Assembly (NCBI RefSeq): GCF_003324185.1
Contig: NZ_PXUP01000002.1
Location: 124,001-188,000, forward strand
DNA: 64,000 bases
DNA from: Faecalibacterium prausnitzii
GTDB lineage: Bacteria > Bacillota > Clostridia > Oscillospirales > Ruminococcaceae
Reading direction: 5' to 3'
Made by a program: the position numbers and the translations under genes. The notes under the pieces are model-generated. The model was not told the origin of the DNA. It ran no database searches and worked only from the letters and a program-made list of their open reading frames with translations. Of the stretch, positions 45,613-53,817 are shown piece by piece (position 1 is the stretch's first letter; each line of letters opens with the position of its first letter).

Positions 45613-46362
45613 TCAGGGCAGCACGCTTTTCAAAAAGGCATAGCTTTTCAGCGGCTTATCCAGATGCGTCAGGGCATAGTTTTCAGCCACTGCGGAAAGC
45701 TTTGCCAGACTGCCCACAGAGATCTTGAATGCAAATATTTTTTTGTCCTCCACCAAGCAGATGTGGCGCAGTGCAAACAGCGCAGCCTTGTCCAGATTGC
45801 AGTTCTTGCCTGCCTTTGCCGCACAGGACGCACAGAGCAGGTGCCCTTCCTGTGCGTCCAGATAAAAGGCATCTCCTTCATCGTAGGTGCCACAGTCCCG
45901 GCAGCAGACAATCTGCGGCATAAAGCCGCACTCACTCATGGTGCGCAGCTCAAATACTGCCTTGATCACCCGCAGGTCGGTGCGGTGCTCGTTGATCATA
46001 TACAGACTGTTCAGCACCAGACGCAGCTCCCGGGCTGCTTCCTCTCCGGTAGGCGAAAGCGCAGCGGCCAATTCGGTAAGATACATGGCAAGGCTTACCC
46101 CTTCAATGGAGGAGGAAATGCCATGGAAGATGTTCTGCACATCGGCTTCCCGCACGGTATACATATTGCGTCCGGGCACCAGTGTAAACTCCGAATAGCA
46201 GAACAGCCCGCAGGCACTGAACAGCTTGCTTTTCAGCCGCAGGCTGTTTGCAGCCATTGCTGTGATCACGCCCAGTTTCGGGGTAAGAATCGTCAAAATG
46301 CGATCTGCTTCTCTATAACGGGTCTCCTTCAATACCAGACCCATGGTCACGAATGGTTCCAT
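45613..46362 (-). CDS. recO: DNA repair protein RecO
   Basis: 249 residues: N-terminal OB fold (LVLKETRYREADRILTILTP), central helices and a four-Cys zinc site (CCRDCGTYDEG then LLCASC). It loads RecA in the RecFOR pathway. AGGAG is 8 bases before ATG 46362. It overlaps the end of the yqzL microgene in another frame, keeping the Bacillus era-yqzL-recO order. Confidence 0.93.
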   Translation of the reverse strand: MEPFVTMGLVLKETRYREADRILTILTPKLGVITAMAANSLRLKSKLFSACGLFCYSEFTLVPGRNMYTVREADVQNIFHGISSSIEGVSLAMYLTELAAALSPTGEEAARELRLVLNSLYMINEHRTDLRVIKAVFELRTMSECGFMPQIVCCRDCGTYDEGDAFYLDAQEGHLLCASCAAKAGKNCNLDKAALFALRHICLVEDKKIFAFKISVGSLAKLSAVAENYALTHLDKPLKSYAFLKSVLP

Positions 46363-46477
46363 CGTCCGTTTCTCCTGCCGGATGCTCGGCGGGCAGCTGC
46401 ACCAGTTGTTTGTAATCGAGATAACGGAGAATGTTCCCCGTGCAGGCAAAGGCCTGCCAGCTTGCAGCAGCATCCAT
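46313..46477 (-). CDS. yqzL: YqzL-family microprotein
   Basis: 54 residues. The N-terminal 25 residues contain W-x2-F-x2-TGNI-x2-YL-x-YK (SWQAFACTGNILRYLDYKQL), the YqzL pattern known from the gene between era and recO in B. subtilis. GGAAGGAG lies 8 bases upstream of ATG 46477. The last 50 bases overlap recO in a different frame. Function is unknown. Confidence 0.78.
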   Translation of the reverse strand: MDAAASWQAFACTGNILRYLDYKQLVQLPAEHPAGETDDGTIRDHGSGIEGDPL

Positions 46478-46580
46478 CTTCAGCACTCCTTCCCTTTTCT
46501 GTGCACAGGCTGCTTTTGTTATAGTGTCAGCCTGATTCTAGCACAGCATACAAGGGAAAACTGTCCTGCTTTGGCATCAC

Positions 46581-47516
46581 TCAGCGGTTGGAGGAATTCT
46601 GCTTAAAGCCGAAGTTGTTCAGCAAAAACTCGTTATCCCGCCAGTCGGATTTCACCTTGACCCAGCACTGCAGATTGACCCGGCAGCCCAGAAACTCCTC
46701 GCAGTCGGCACGGGCAGCGCTGGCGATCTTTTTAAGCATGGCACCGCCCTTACCGATGACCATGCCCTTGTGGCTCTCCCGCTCGCAGTAGATGTTCACA
46801 TCAATGTCGATCAGGTCTGTGCCCGGGCGCTCCTTGAAGCGCTCCACCACCACTGCAATGCCGTGCGGGATTTCATCCCGCATAAAGAGCAGTGCCTTTT
46901 CGCGGATGACCTCGGCCACCAGCTCTTTTTCCGGCATATCGGTATAGGCATCATCGTCAAAGTAATGGGGACCTTCCACAGCGTAGCGGCTCAAAGCATC
47001 GAACAGTTCCTCGCTGCCTTCCTTGTTGCGCACACTGATGGTATAGATCTCATCGAACACGCCCAGCGCCTTCAGCTCTGCCTTGCGGGTTTCCAAATCG
47101 GCAGGTTCTTTAACAAGGTCGGTCTTATTAATGACTGCAATGGCCGGGCCGCTGCGGTGCAGCGCCTCCACAAGTGCCATCTCAGATTCGTTCAGCGCGC
47201 CGTAAGGCTCGAACAGCATCATGGAAACATCCACATCCGCAATGGAATCGCTGGCGGTCTTATCCATGCGCTTTCCCAGCTTGTTGTGGGCTTTGTGCAC
47301 ACCGGGGGTGTCCAGCAGCACATATTGCAGCGGCCCCCGGGTGATCACGCCGGTAATGCGGGTGCGGGTAGTCTGGGGCTTAGAGGTGACGATAGCCACT
47401 TTCTCGCCGACCAAGAGGTTCGTCAGGCTGGATTTGCCCACGTTCGGCCGTCCGATGACAGCAACGAATACAGAGGAGGTGTCGTAATGCTCCTGAACGG
47501 GTGTTGTAGTACTCAA
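46581..47516 (-). CDS. era: GTPase Era
   Basis: Ras-like GTPase with a KH domain that binds the 16S rRNA 3' end. G1 GRPNVGKSS, G3 LDTPGVHK, G4 NKTD, and the KH motif VIGKGGAMLKKI are visible. The start is debatable: TTG at 47516 has AGGAG 6 bases upstream (311 residues), while ATG at 47555 overlaps the ybeY stop but lacks a Shine-Dalgarno (324 residues). I prefer the TTG. Confidence 0.94.
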   Translation of the reverse strand: MSTTTPVQEHYDTSSVFVAVIGRPNVGKSSLTNLLVGEKVAIVTSKPQTTRTRITGVITRGPLQYVLLDTPGVHKAHNKLGKRMDKTASDSIADVDVSMMLFEPYGALNESEMALVEALHRSGPAIAVINKTDLVKEPADLETRKAELKALGVFDEIYTISVRNKEGSEELFDALSRYAVEGPHYFDDDAYTDMPEKELVAEVIREKALLFMRDEIPHGIAVVVERFKERPGTDLIDIDVNIYCERESHKGMVIGKGGAMLKKIASAARADCEEFLGCRVNLQCWVKVKSDWRDNEFLLNNFGFKQNSSNR

Positions 47517-47551
47517 AGCGAACTCCTGTCTTGTTTTTATGTTCTGGGATA

Positions 47552-48043
47552 TCATTCCGTATAGCTGACCGTGCGGGGCAGACCCAGCTGCAGCAGCACA
47601 GCCTCTTCTTTTTCGCGCATACGCATGGCTTCCAAACCGCCGTTTTCGTGGTCGTAGCCCAGCAGATGCAGCATGGAGTGAACGGTCAAAAAGGCTACCT
47701 CCCGCTGCAGCGGATGCCCATACAGATTGGCCTGCTCCATGGCGCGCTCCATGCTGATGACGATATCGCCCAGCATCATGCAGCCGTTGTTCTCGTCGAT
47801 ATCATACTTGCCGTTCTCACCCAGAGGAAAGCTCAGCACATCAGTAGGCATGGGCTTATTGCGGTACTGGTTGTTCAGCTCGGCAATGGCAGCGTTGTCC
47901 ACAAAGGTAACGCTGATCTCGGCGGGACGGTCGAAATGCTCATATTCCAGCACGGCATTGCAGGCACGGCGGATCAGAATGCGGAGCCCGGAGGGCACCT
48001 TAACAGCTTTCTGGGAGTTGGTGATCAAAACTTTATTGGACAT
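47552..48043 (-). CDS. ybeY: Endoribonuclease YbeY
   Basis: Metal-dependent RNase for 16S 3'-end maturation and ribosome quality control. The 163 residues contain the H-x3-H-x5-H zinc motif in HSMLHLLGYDHE and the conserved DVLSFPL. It lies between phoH and era, the standard order. Confidence 0.95.
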   Translation of the reverse strand: MSNKVLITNSQKAVKVPSGLRILIRRACNAVLEYEHFDRPAEISVTFVDNAAIAELNNQYRNKPMPTDVLSFPLGENGKYDIDENNGCMMLGDIVISMERAMEQANLYGHPLQREVAFLTVHSMLHLLGYDHENGGLEAMRMREKEEAVLLQLGLPRTVSYTE

Positions 48044-48066
48044 ATCGGTCCACTCCTTTCAGGGAT

Positions 48067-49062
48067 TTATTTAAAATTCTTATTGTTTTCTTTATTTTTC
48101 GCATCGGCAGCCGGATGGGCGGCACGTTCGTAAGCCTTTACGATCTCCTGCACCAACCGGTGACGCACAACGTCTTTATCGGTAAAGTAGCATTGTGCAA
48201 TGCCGTTCACATCCTTCAGCACCTTCAGCGCGTCCACCAGACCGCTGCGGGTGCTGCCCGGTAGATCGATCTGGGTCACATCGCCGGTAACGACCACCTT
48301 AGAGCCTACGCCCATACGGGTAAGGAACATTTTCATCTGCTCCGGGGTAGTGTTCTGCGCCTCGTCCAGAATGATAAAGGAATCATCCAGTGTGCGCCCG
48401 CGCATATAAGCCAGCGGGGCGACCTCAATGATCTGCTTTTCCACCAGACGCTCGTAGGTCTCTGCGCCCAGCATATCAAACAGGCCGTCGTACAGCGGCC
48501 GCAGATAGGGGTCTACCTTCTGCTGCAGGTCACCGGGCAGAAAGCCCAGCTTCTCCCCTGCCTCCACCGCCGGGCGGGTCAAGATGATGCGGGATACCTC
48601 CTTGGCCTTGAAGGCTTTCACCGCCATGGCAACGGCCAGATAGGTCTTGCCGGTACCCGCCGGGCCGACACCGAAGGTAATGGCATTGGAGCGGATGGCG
48701 CTCAGGTATTCCTTCTGTCCCAGCGTTTTGGGGCGGATCGGGCGTCCCTTGACCGTGACGGTAACAAAGTCCTCGGTCAGCTCCTTTACCCGCTTCTCTG
48801 CGCCATCATGCGCCAGACTGATGCAGTAGTGCACAGTCTGATCTTCCAGCGGGGTGCGGTTCTCGATCAGAAGAAGCATTCCCTCCACGGCGCGGTTCGC
48901 TGCCGCCACATTGGCAGGCTCGCCGGAAATGCGAAGCTGTGTGCCGCGGCAGACAGCGGTAACAGAAAACTCTTTTTCCAACAAGCGAATATTCCGGTCA
49001 CAGTTGCCAAAAACAGCCGCTGCGATCTCTACACTATCCAGTTCAATACACTTTTCCGCCAT
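48067..49062 (-). CDS. phoH: PhoH family ATPase
   Basis: 331 residues: a KH-like N-terminus followed by the PhoH ATPase domain with Walker A GPAGTGKTYLAV, PAVEAGEKLGFLPGD and Walker B FIILDEAQNT. Probably RNA-related. GGGAGGAG precedes ATG 49062. It is the first gene of the leftward phoH-ybeY-era-yqzL-recO-mutS2 series. Confidence 0.95.
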   Translation of the reverse strand: MAEKCIELDSVEIAAAVFGNCDRNIRLLEKEFSVTAVCRGTQLRISGEPANVAAANRAVEGMLLLIENRTPLEDQTVHYCISLAHDGAEKRVKELTEDFVTVTVKGRPIRPKTLGQKEYLSAIRSNAITFGVGPAGTGKTYLAVAMAVKAFKAKEVSRIILTRPAVEAGEKLGFLPGDLQQKVDPYLRPLYDGLFDMLGAETYERLVEKQIIEVAPLAYMRGRTLDDSFIILDEAQNTTPEQMKMFLTRMGVGSKVVVTGDVTQIDLPGSTRSGLVDALKVLKDVNGIAQCYFTDKDVVRHRLVQEIVKAYERAAHPAADAKNKENNKNFK

Positions 49063-49221
49063 GGAGCTCCTCCCGAATTGCAGAATTTGATAACTATATT
49101 GTACCACCAAAATCTTCAGAAGAAAACTATGAAAAGTGCACAAAATATTTTCCTGCATTCCATCGGTTTTTCCATACGAACTGCGTTTTAAAGCTTTTTG
49201 ATGGCCTTTTTCTGAAAACGC

Positions 49222-49251
49222 TTGACAAAGTATATCGGGAGACGATATACT
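49222..49251 (+). promoter_or_regulatory. Promoter of the PadR operon
   Basis: TTGACA (49222-49227), 18-base spacer, TATACT (49246-49251). The spacer and -10 lie inside a palindromic operator, so bound repressor would block RNA polymerase. Confidence 0.85.
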
Positions 49252-49280
49252 TTAAACGCAATATATCGGCTGACGATATA
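49229..49280 (+). promoter_or_regulatory. Two tandem palindromic operators, likely PadR sites
   Basis: Operator 1: AGTATATCG-GGAGA-CGATATACT (49229-49251, perfect 9-bp arms). Operator 2: TATATCG-GCTGA-CGATATA (49262-49280, perfect 7-bp arms). They share the core TATATCG-N5-CGATATA, with centres 31 bases apart, about three helical turns. They cover the promoter of the PadR gene itself, indicating autorepression. Confidence 0.8.
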
Positions 49281-49314
49281 AAGACGTCCGATAGAATCCA
49301 TGGAGTATTTCAGT

Positions 49315-49632
49315 ATGGAAAACCTTGCATTGACCGAATCGACCTATTATATCCTGTTGTCTCTTTACCATCCGCAGCACGGCTATGGCATCATGCAGCA
49401 GACGGAGCAGCTTTCCGGTGGCAGAGTCCATCTTGCCGCCGGGACACTGTACGGAGCATTGACCTCCCTGTGTGAAAAAGGCTGGATCCGTCCCCTGCCC
49501 GCTGAGAGCGGCAGCCGCAAAAAGGAATATCAGCTTACCGCAGAGGGCGTACAGGTCTTAAAGCACGAGCTTGCCCGTTTGCAGCAGCTTGTGGCAAATG
49601 GTGAGAGCATCCTGAAGGAGGAAACCTTATGA
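49315..49632 (+). CDS. PadR family transcriptional regulator
   Basis: 105-residue winged-helix regulator: LTESTYYILLSLYHPQHGYG, GGRVHLAAGTLYGALTSL and the KKEYQLTAEG wing are PadR hallmarks. ATG 49315 follows GGAG; an earlier ATG at 49300 has no Shine-Dalgarno. It overlaps the DUF2812 gene (ATGA). Probably senses an envelope or antimicrobial stress ligand, but that is inference. Confidence 0.92.
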   Translation: MENLALTESTYYILLSLYHPQHGYGIMQQTEQLSGGRVHLAAGTLYGALTSLCEKGWIRPLPAESGSRKKEYQLTAEGVQVLKHELARLQQLVANGESILKEETL

Positions 49633-50132
49633 GGGAAAAGAAAACCGTTTTCAAGCTTTTCTTTGTGTGGGATTTTGAAAAAGAAGAGCGCTGGCTGAAC
49701 GAGATGGCGCAGGAGGGCTGGGTACTGGACAATACCGGTTTTTCCTTTTACACCTTTGTGCGCTGCGAACCGGGCGAATATATCATCCGCTTGGAGATGA
49801 ACCCCAGCAGCGATTACCGCGCCTTTGTAAAGGAACTGGGTGCAGAATATATCGGCGGCTGTGTCAACTGGGTGTACTTCCGTCGGAAAGCGGAGCTTGG
49901 CAGCTTTGAGCTGCTCTCGGATATTGACTCCCGTCTGACGCATCTGAGCCGCATCGACCGGATGCTTTCCCTGATCTGTCTGGCAAACCTGATCCTTGGC
50001 ATAACGAACTCTTTGAATCAGGCTCGCTACGGCTGGCTGAACCTGTTGTGCGCAGCAATGCTCTCCTATGCACTGGGGCGTATCCACGGCATGAAAGCAG
50101 CGCTGGAAAAGCAACGCAGTTTGCACGAATGA
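49629..50132 (+). CDS. DUF2812 membrane protein paired with PadR
   Basis: 167 residues. The DUF2812 core is visible as KLFFVWDFEKEERWLNEMAQEG and GWVLDNTGFSFYTF, followed by two hydrophobic segments (about 112-127 and 135-148). DUF2812 proteins are routinely encoded beside PadR regulators; their function is not established. Translation is coupled to padR. Confidence 0.85.
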   Translation: MREKKTVFKLFFVWDFEKEERWLNEMAQEGWVLDNTGFSFYTFVRCEPGEYIIRLEMNPSSDYRAFVKELGAEYIGGCVNWVYFRRKAELGSFELLSDIDSRLTHLSRIDRMLSLICLANLILGITNSLNQARYGWLNLLCAAMLSYALGRIHGMKAALEKQRSLHE

Positions 50133-50292
50133 TTTGTCAATCCCTTCTTCGCCACAACTGCAGAGAAAAAAGAGGCGTATCTTTGGATAAAAAGACCATA
50201 GCAAACCGTTCTCCATCGTGATACAATAGCAAGCGTTGTGTGCCGCCGCCCGGCGGCCGTTTGGACTGCTTGAACACAAAGGAGAAGGAACC

Positions 50293-50487
50293 ATGGAACA
50301 GCTTTTTTTGATGCCCGGTGAAGAACGATACGAGCGCTTCAAGGATGGCAATGGTGTTCCTAAGGTGCACTACTCCTACTGCTCTATGCGCGGTGCCTTC
50401 TTTGACTGCGAGAGCCGCAGCTTAGAGGAAGCCCAGCGTCTGTGCGAAAACTGGCTTGTAGGACAGGATCGCTGCTACCGCAACTAA
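50293..50487 (+). CDS. Small conserved-looking protein of unknown function
   Basis: 64 residues, not recognised. It is acidic and soluble, with Cys at 31, 39, 51 and 61 and a compact pattern GVPKVHYSYCSMRGAFFDC followed by a Leu-Glu-Ala helix. A strong GGAGAAGGAA precedes the ATG and a terminator follows, so it looks like a real gene rather than noise. No hydrophobic segment is present. Confidence 0.65.
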   Translation: MEQLFLMPGEERYERFKDGNGVPKVHYSYCSMRGAFFDCESRSLEEAQRLCENWLVGQDRCYRN

Positions 50488-50500
50488 CATAGAACCTTAA

Positions 50501-50552
50501 AACCCCTGCCGTATTTGCAGACCTTTCCGCAAAACGGCAGGGGTTATTTTTA
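50501..50552. terminator. Bidirectional terminator
   Basis: AACCCCTGCCG (50501-50511) pairs with CGGCAGGGGTT (50535-50545), followed by ATTTTTAT; it separates the small gene (+) from yqeB (-). Confidence 0.8.
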
Positions 50553-50560
50553 TATAGGTT

Positions 50561-51376
50561 TTACTGCCACACCTGCGCACAGACAAGTTCCAGTACACTG
50601 CCGGCAATACAGCGAGATTTATCTGAGATCAGGAAACAGTTGGAAAGCTCCTCCCGCCGGGGGTCGATATCCGCAATCTTAAAGCCCGGCGTAACCGGAT
50701 AGCCGCTGCGCAGCAATCCGCGCAGAATGCCGGGAATCTGTGCTGTGACCGGGATTTCTGCCCCCTCCGGGGTGCGGATGGTGGCAATAGTCTCACCCTT
50801 CTCTACTAAATCGCCGATTTTACGCACATTCATAAAAACACCGGCGGCCTGTGCATGGATCACCCGCTCTGCACCGTACCCGCCAATGACGCCGGGAATG
50901 CCGGTATTGGGGATAGCGCTCCCCTCCCGGATGATCCGGCCAAGCCGGTGGCCGCGCTTGGTTTCTACCACGGCATCTACGTCCTGCCCGGCTACAAAGC
51001 CGGGGCCAAGGGCAATAGTCAACGGTGCCATATCCCGGCTGGTGCCAAGGTTGCGCTTGGCCAGAATGGCATCCACTACGACCTCCGGCTTTGCCCGGGC
51101 AATACAGGCCCCCTCTGGGTCAACGAGCACCGGAACAGCGCCCTGCGCCCAGACGGACTGTGCCTGTTCCAATGCTTCAATGCGGACAGCGCGCAGACCC
51201 TCAACAGTGGCTTCGCCTTCATACACTGCTTCACACAGAGCTACCTGACGGCGGATGGCTGCGGGCTGTGTCGTTTCCAATACCAGCACTCGCAGCCCGG
51301 CGCTACACAACCGGTGGATGGTACCGGTGGCAAGGTCGCCGCCGCCGCGCACGATAATTAGGGCGTCCTTTTTCAT
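50561..51376 (-). CDS. yqeB: YqeB, selenium-dependent molybdenum hydroxylase system protein
   Basis: 271 residues: an N-terminal NAD-like loop (IIVRGGGDLATGTIHRL) and the EF2563/YqeB family pattern including ALGPGFVAGQDVDAVVETKRGH and the GVIGGYGAERVI stretch. The family marks the selenium-dependent molybdenum hydroxylase trait, with an unknown biochemical role. It overlaps the XdhC-like gene by four bases and is the last gene of the leftward cluster. Confidence 0.9.
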   Translation of the reverse strand: MKKDALIIVRGGGDLATGTIHRLCSAGLRVLVLETTQPAAIRRQVALCEAVYEGEATVEGLRAVRIEALEQAQSVWAQGAVPVLVDPEGACIARAKPEVVVDAILAKRNLGTSRDMAPLTIALGPGFVAGQDVDAVVETKRGHRLGRIIREGSAIPNTGIPGVIGGYGAERVIHAQAAGVFMNVRKIGDLVEKGETIATIRTPEGAEIPVTAQIPGILRGLLRSGYPVTPGFKIADIDPRREELSNCFLISDKSRCIAGSVLELVCAQVWQ

Positions 51377-52428
51377 TTTATTTCCTCCCCGGAGAAAAGT
51401 GTCTGCAATAGCACCTCCATGGAGCCGCCACAGGCAGCAATGGCTGTGTCCTCGTTTTTGCCGTCAGCCGAAAGCTGTAAGCATTGCAAGGCGGGCACAG
51501 CCTGTGCTAACAGCTTCTGAGCCGCCTGTACCGTGTAATGCTCCATAATGCCGCCGCCCACACTGCCCACTATACTGCCATCGGGCAGAACGAGCATTTT
51601 TGCGCCCACATCCCGCGGGGTGGAGCCGTGCCGCGCAATAATAGTAGCCAGTACCGCCGGGGTATGGGCTTTTTCTGCCTGCACCATCGCATCCAGCAAT
51701 GCGACGGGATAGCCCTCGGTCTGGGGGCGGGCATTTTTGACCTGCACGATCTGCGCCAGAATGGAAAGCGCGATCTCCGCAGCCGTCTGTGCGCCAATGG
51801 CAAGGCCGATGGGTGCGCAGAGTGCATCGATCCGCTGGCTGTCCAGACCGTTCTCCAACAGCTGACGGCGCACCAATGCGGCACGGCCTCGGCTGCCCAT
51901 CATGCCCACATAGGCCGCAGGCTTTTGCAGAATCCGGGTAAGGCAGTCCAGATCAAAGACGTGGGAGCGGGTCAGCACCGCAAAATAGGTCTCCGCCCCG
52001 CCGGGCACACCCTGAAGCGCCTGCGCAAAGGGAGCGCAGAGCACGGTATCCGCTCCGGCGGCGCGCAGCTGCTGAGCAAATTCCTCCCGATCATCTATGG
52101 CAAGCACTGGTATGCCGAGAAGCTTTGCCTGCTTTACAAGGGCAGCAGCAACATGACCGCCGCCGCAGACCACCAGCTGCGGCACCGCACCAAAGCGCTC
52201 AGCAAATACCCGCTGACCTTCCAGTGTAAGAAAGCCCGTAGCGGTACAGGCCTGCAGGACGGCAAGCTGACGCTGCAAAAGTTCGGCACTCTGGGTCTGC
52301 CACAGGGCGTCTCCGTCCCGCAGCAGCAGCTGACTGCCTGCCTCTGCGCCTTCCAGCACGGTAGCCAGCGTATAGCTGCCGGTCTGGTTTGTACTTTGCA
52401 GAACGTCTGCAAGCGTTTGTCTGTTCAT
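51373..52428 (-). CDS. xdhC: XdhC/CoxI-family molybdenum hydroxylase maturation protein
   Basis: 351 residues with the two XdhC modules in reverse order: the Rossmann XdhC_C part (LVVCGGGHVAAALVKQAK, YVGMMGSRGR, IGLAIGAQTAAEIALSI) comes first, and the XdhC_CoxI part (TIIARHGSTPRDVGAKMLV, GSVGGGIMEH) second. The family binds molybdenum cofactor and helps insert its terminal sulfur or selenium. Confidence 0.9.
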   Translation of the reverse strand: MNRQTLADVLQSTNQTGSYTLATVLEGAEAGSQLLLRDGDALWQTQSAELLQRQLAVLQACTATGFLTLEGQRVFAERFGAVPQLVVCGGGHVAAALVKQAKLLGIPVLAIDDREEFAQQLRAAGADTVLCAPFAQALQGVPGGAETYFAVLTRSHVFDLDCLTRILQKPAAYVGMMGSRGRAALVRRQLLENGLDSQRIDALCAPIGLAIGAQTAAEIALSILAQIVQVKNARPQTEGYPVALLDAMVQAEKAHTPAVLATIIARHGSTPRDVGAKMLVLPDGSIVGSVGGGIMEHYTVQAAQKLLAQAVPALQCLQLSADGKNEDTAIAACGGSMEVLLQTLFSGEEIK

Positions 52429-52447
52429 TGGTGTTTCTCTCCCTTAA

Positions 52448-52678
52448 TTATTGCTCCACAGGTGTTACCTTATCAAACTGTGTCTGATCCAGTTCTGCCT
52501 GCCAGCTTTGCCAGTCCTCCGGCAGCATACGCCATGCAAGCCCGCACCCTGCCGAGATCTCACGCGGCAGCGGGATCAGCCGCCCGGGCACCTGCCGGGC
52601 ATTGCATTGCTTTTCCCACTCCATAGCCTCTAAGGTGGTGCGGAAGGAAAGCACGATATAGCTTCGTTTTACTCGCAT
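52448..52678 (-). CDS. DUF3343 putative Se/S carrier-like protein
   Basis: 76 residues, DUF3343-like: an N-terminal SYIVLSFRTTLEAMEWEKQC, RLIPLPREISAGCGLAWRM with the conserved CGxAxR turn. Small proteins of this family accompany YedF and selenium hydroxylase genes and are proposed carriers. Its start overlaps the cysteine desulfurase stop by 10 bases. Confidence 0.8.
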   Translation of the reverse strand: MRVKRSYIVLSFRTTLEAMEWEKQCNARQVPGRLIPLPREISAGCGLAWRMLPEDWQSWQAELDQTQFDKVTPVEQ

Positions 52679-53817
52679 AAAATCTCCCGTGCAAGTGCGC
52701 AAACTGCCTGTGCTGCCTGCTGCACCTCCTGTTCGGTATTGAAGTGGGAAAAGCTGAACCGTACTACGCCCTGCTCGGCCGTGCCAAGGGCCTTGTGCAT
52801 CAGCGGAGCACAATGCGCCCCGGCACGCACGCAGATGCCGTAGTCCTCCCACAAGATATCTGCCACCCGGGCAGAATCCTCCTGTGCGATGTTCAGCGCC
52901 ACAATGGGCGCACGAGGCTGCATAGCCATATCACCATACACTGTTACGCCCGGCGCAGTACGCACCTGCTCATAAAACAGGCGGGCAAGGGCGTTTTCCC
53001 GGGCAGCAAGGTTTTCTACGCCCTGCTCCAACAGCCAGCGCACCCCGGCGCAAAGCCCCGCAAGGCCGTGCACGTTCAGCGTGCCAGCCTCCAGTGCGGC
53101 GGGCATCTGCAAGGGGTGCATTTCGTCAAAGCTGTGCACGCCGCTGCCGCCAACAAGGAGCGGCGCAATTTGTAACCCGGGGCGCACATAAGCTCCGCCG
53201 GTGCCCTGCGGTCCCAGCAGAGCTTTGTGCCCGGTAAAGCAGAGAGCATCAATGCCCAGCTGCTGTACATCAATGGGCTGCGCACCGGCAGTCTGGGCTG
53301 CATCCACGATCAGCAGCAGACCGTGCCGGTGGGCAAAATCCGCTGCGCGGGCAAGGTCGATGCCATTGCCGGTCACGTTGGAAGCCCCTGTCACCACCAG
53401 TGCCAGAGTCGTGGGACGCAGCAGCGTTTCCCACTGGTCGTAGCAAAGCCGTGCAGCGTTATCCACCCCGGTAAAGGAAACCCCTACTCCCTGCGCCCGC
53501 AACCGGTACAGCGGACGCAGAACAGAATTATGCTCGCATACCGTTGTGATGACATGGTCGCCCGGATGCAGCACGCCGTTCAGTACTGTGTTCAGCGCCA
53601 TGGTTGCATTGGCGGCAAAAACAATGCAGGAAGGGTCTGGCGCATGGAAAAGTTCTGCCAGCGCCAGACGGGTGTCCAGTACGATCCGTGCGGCGTGAAG
53701 AGTAGGCTCATGGGCACCGCGCCCGGGGTTGCCTGCTGTATGCAGCGCCTCCAGAATAGCCTGTTCCACCTGCGGTGGTTTATGCAGAGTGGTGGCCGCG
53801 TTATCCAGATAGATCAC
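52669..53817 (-). CDS. Cysteine desulfurase family protein (EF2568 type)
   Basis: 382-residue class V aminotransferase fold. PLP motifs: LDNAATTLHKP at the N-terminus, VDAAQTAGA, and the Schiff-base Lys in CFTGHKALLGPQGTG. The C-terminal active-site loop holds Cys in RAGAHCAPL. In this cluster it probably releases sulfur or selenium from (seleno)cysteine for cofactor maturation. Its ATG overlaps the yedF stop. Confidence 0.9.
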   Translation of the reverse strand: MIYLDNAATTLHKPPQVEQAILEALHTAGNPGRGAHEPTLHAARIVLDTRLALAELFHAPDPSCIVFAANATMALNTVLNGVLHPGDHVITTVCEHNSVLRPLYRLRAQGVGVSFTGVDNAARLCYDQWETLLRPTTLALVVTGASNVTGNGIDLARAADFAHRHGLLLIVDAAQTAGAQPIDVQQLGIDALCFTGHKALLGPQGTGGAYVRPGLQIAPLLVGGSGVHSFDEMHPLQMPAALEAGTLNVHGLAGLCAGVRWLLEQGVENLAARENALARLFYEQVRTAPGVTVYGDMAMQPRAPIVALNIAQEDSARVADILWEDYGICVRAGAHCAPLMHKALGTAEQGVVRFSFSHFNTEQEVQQAAQAVCALAREILCE

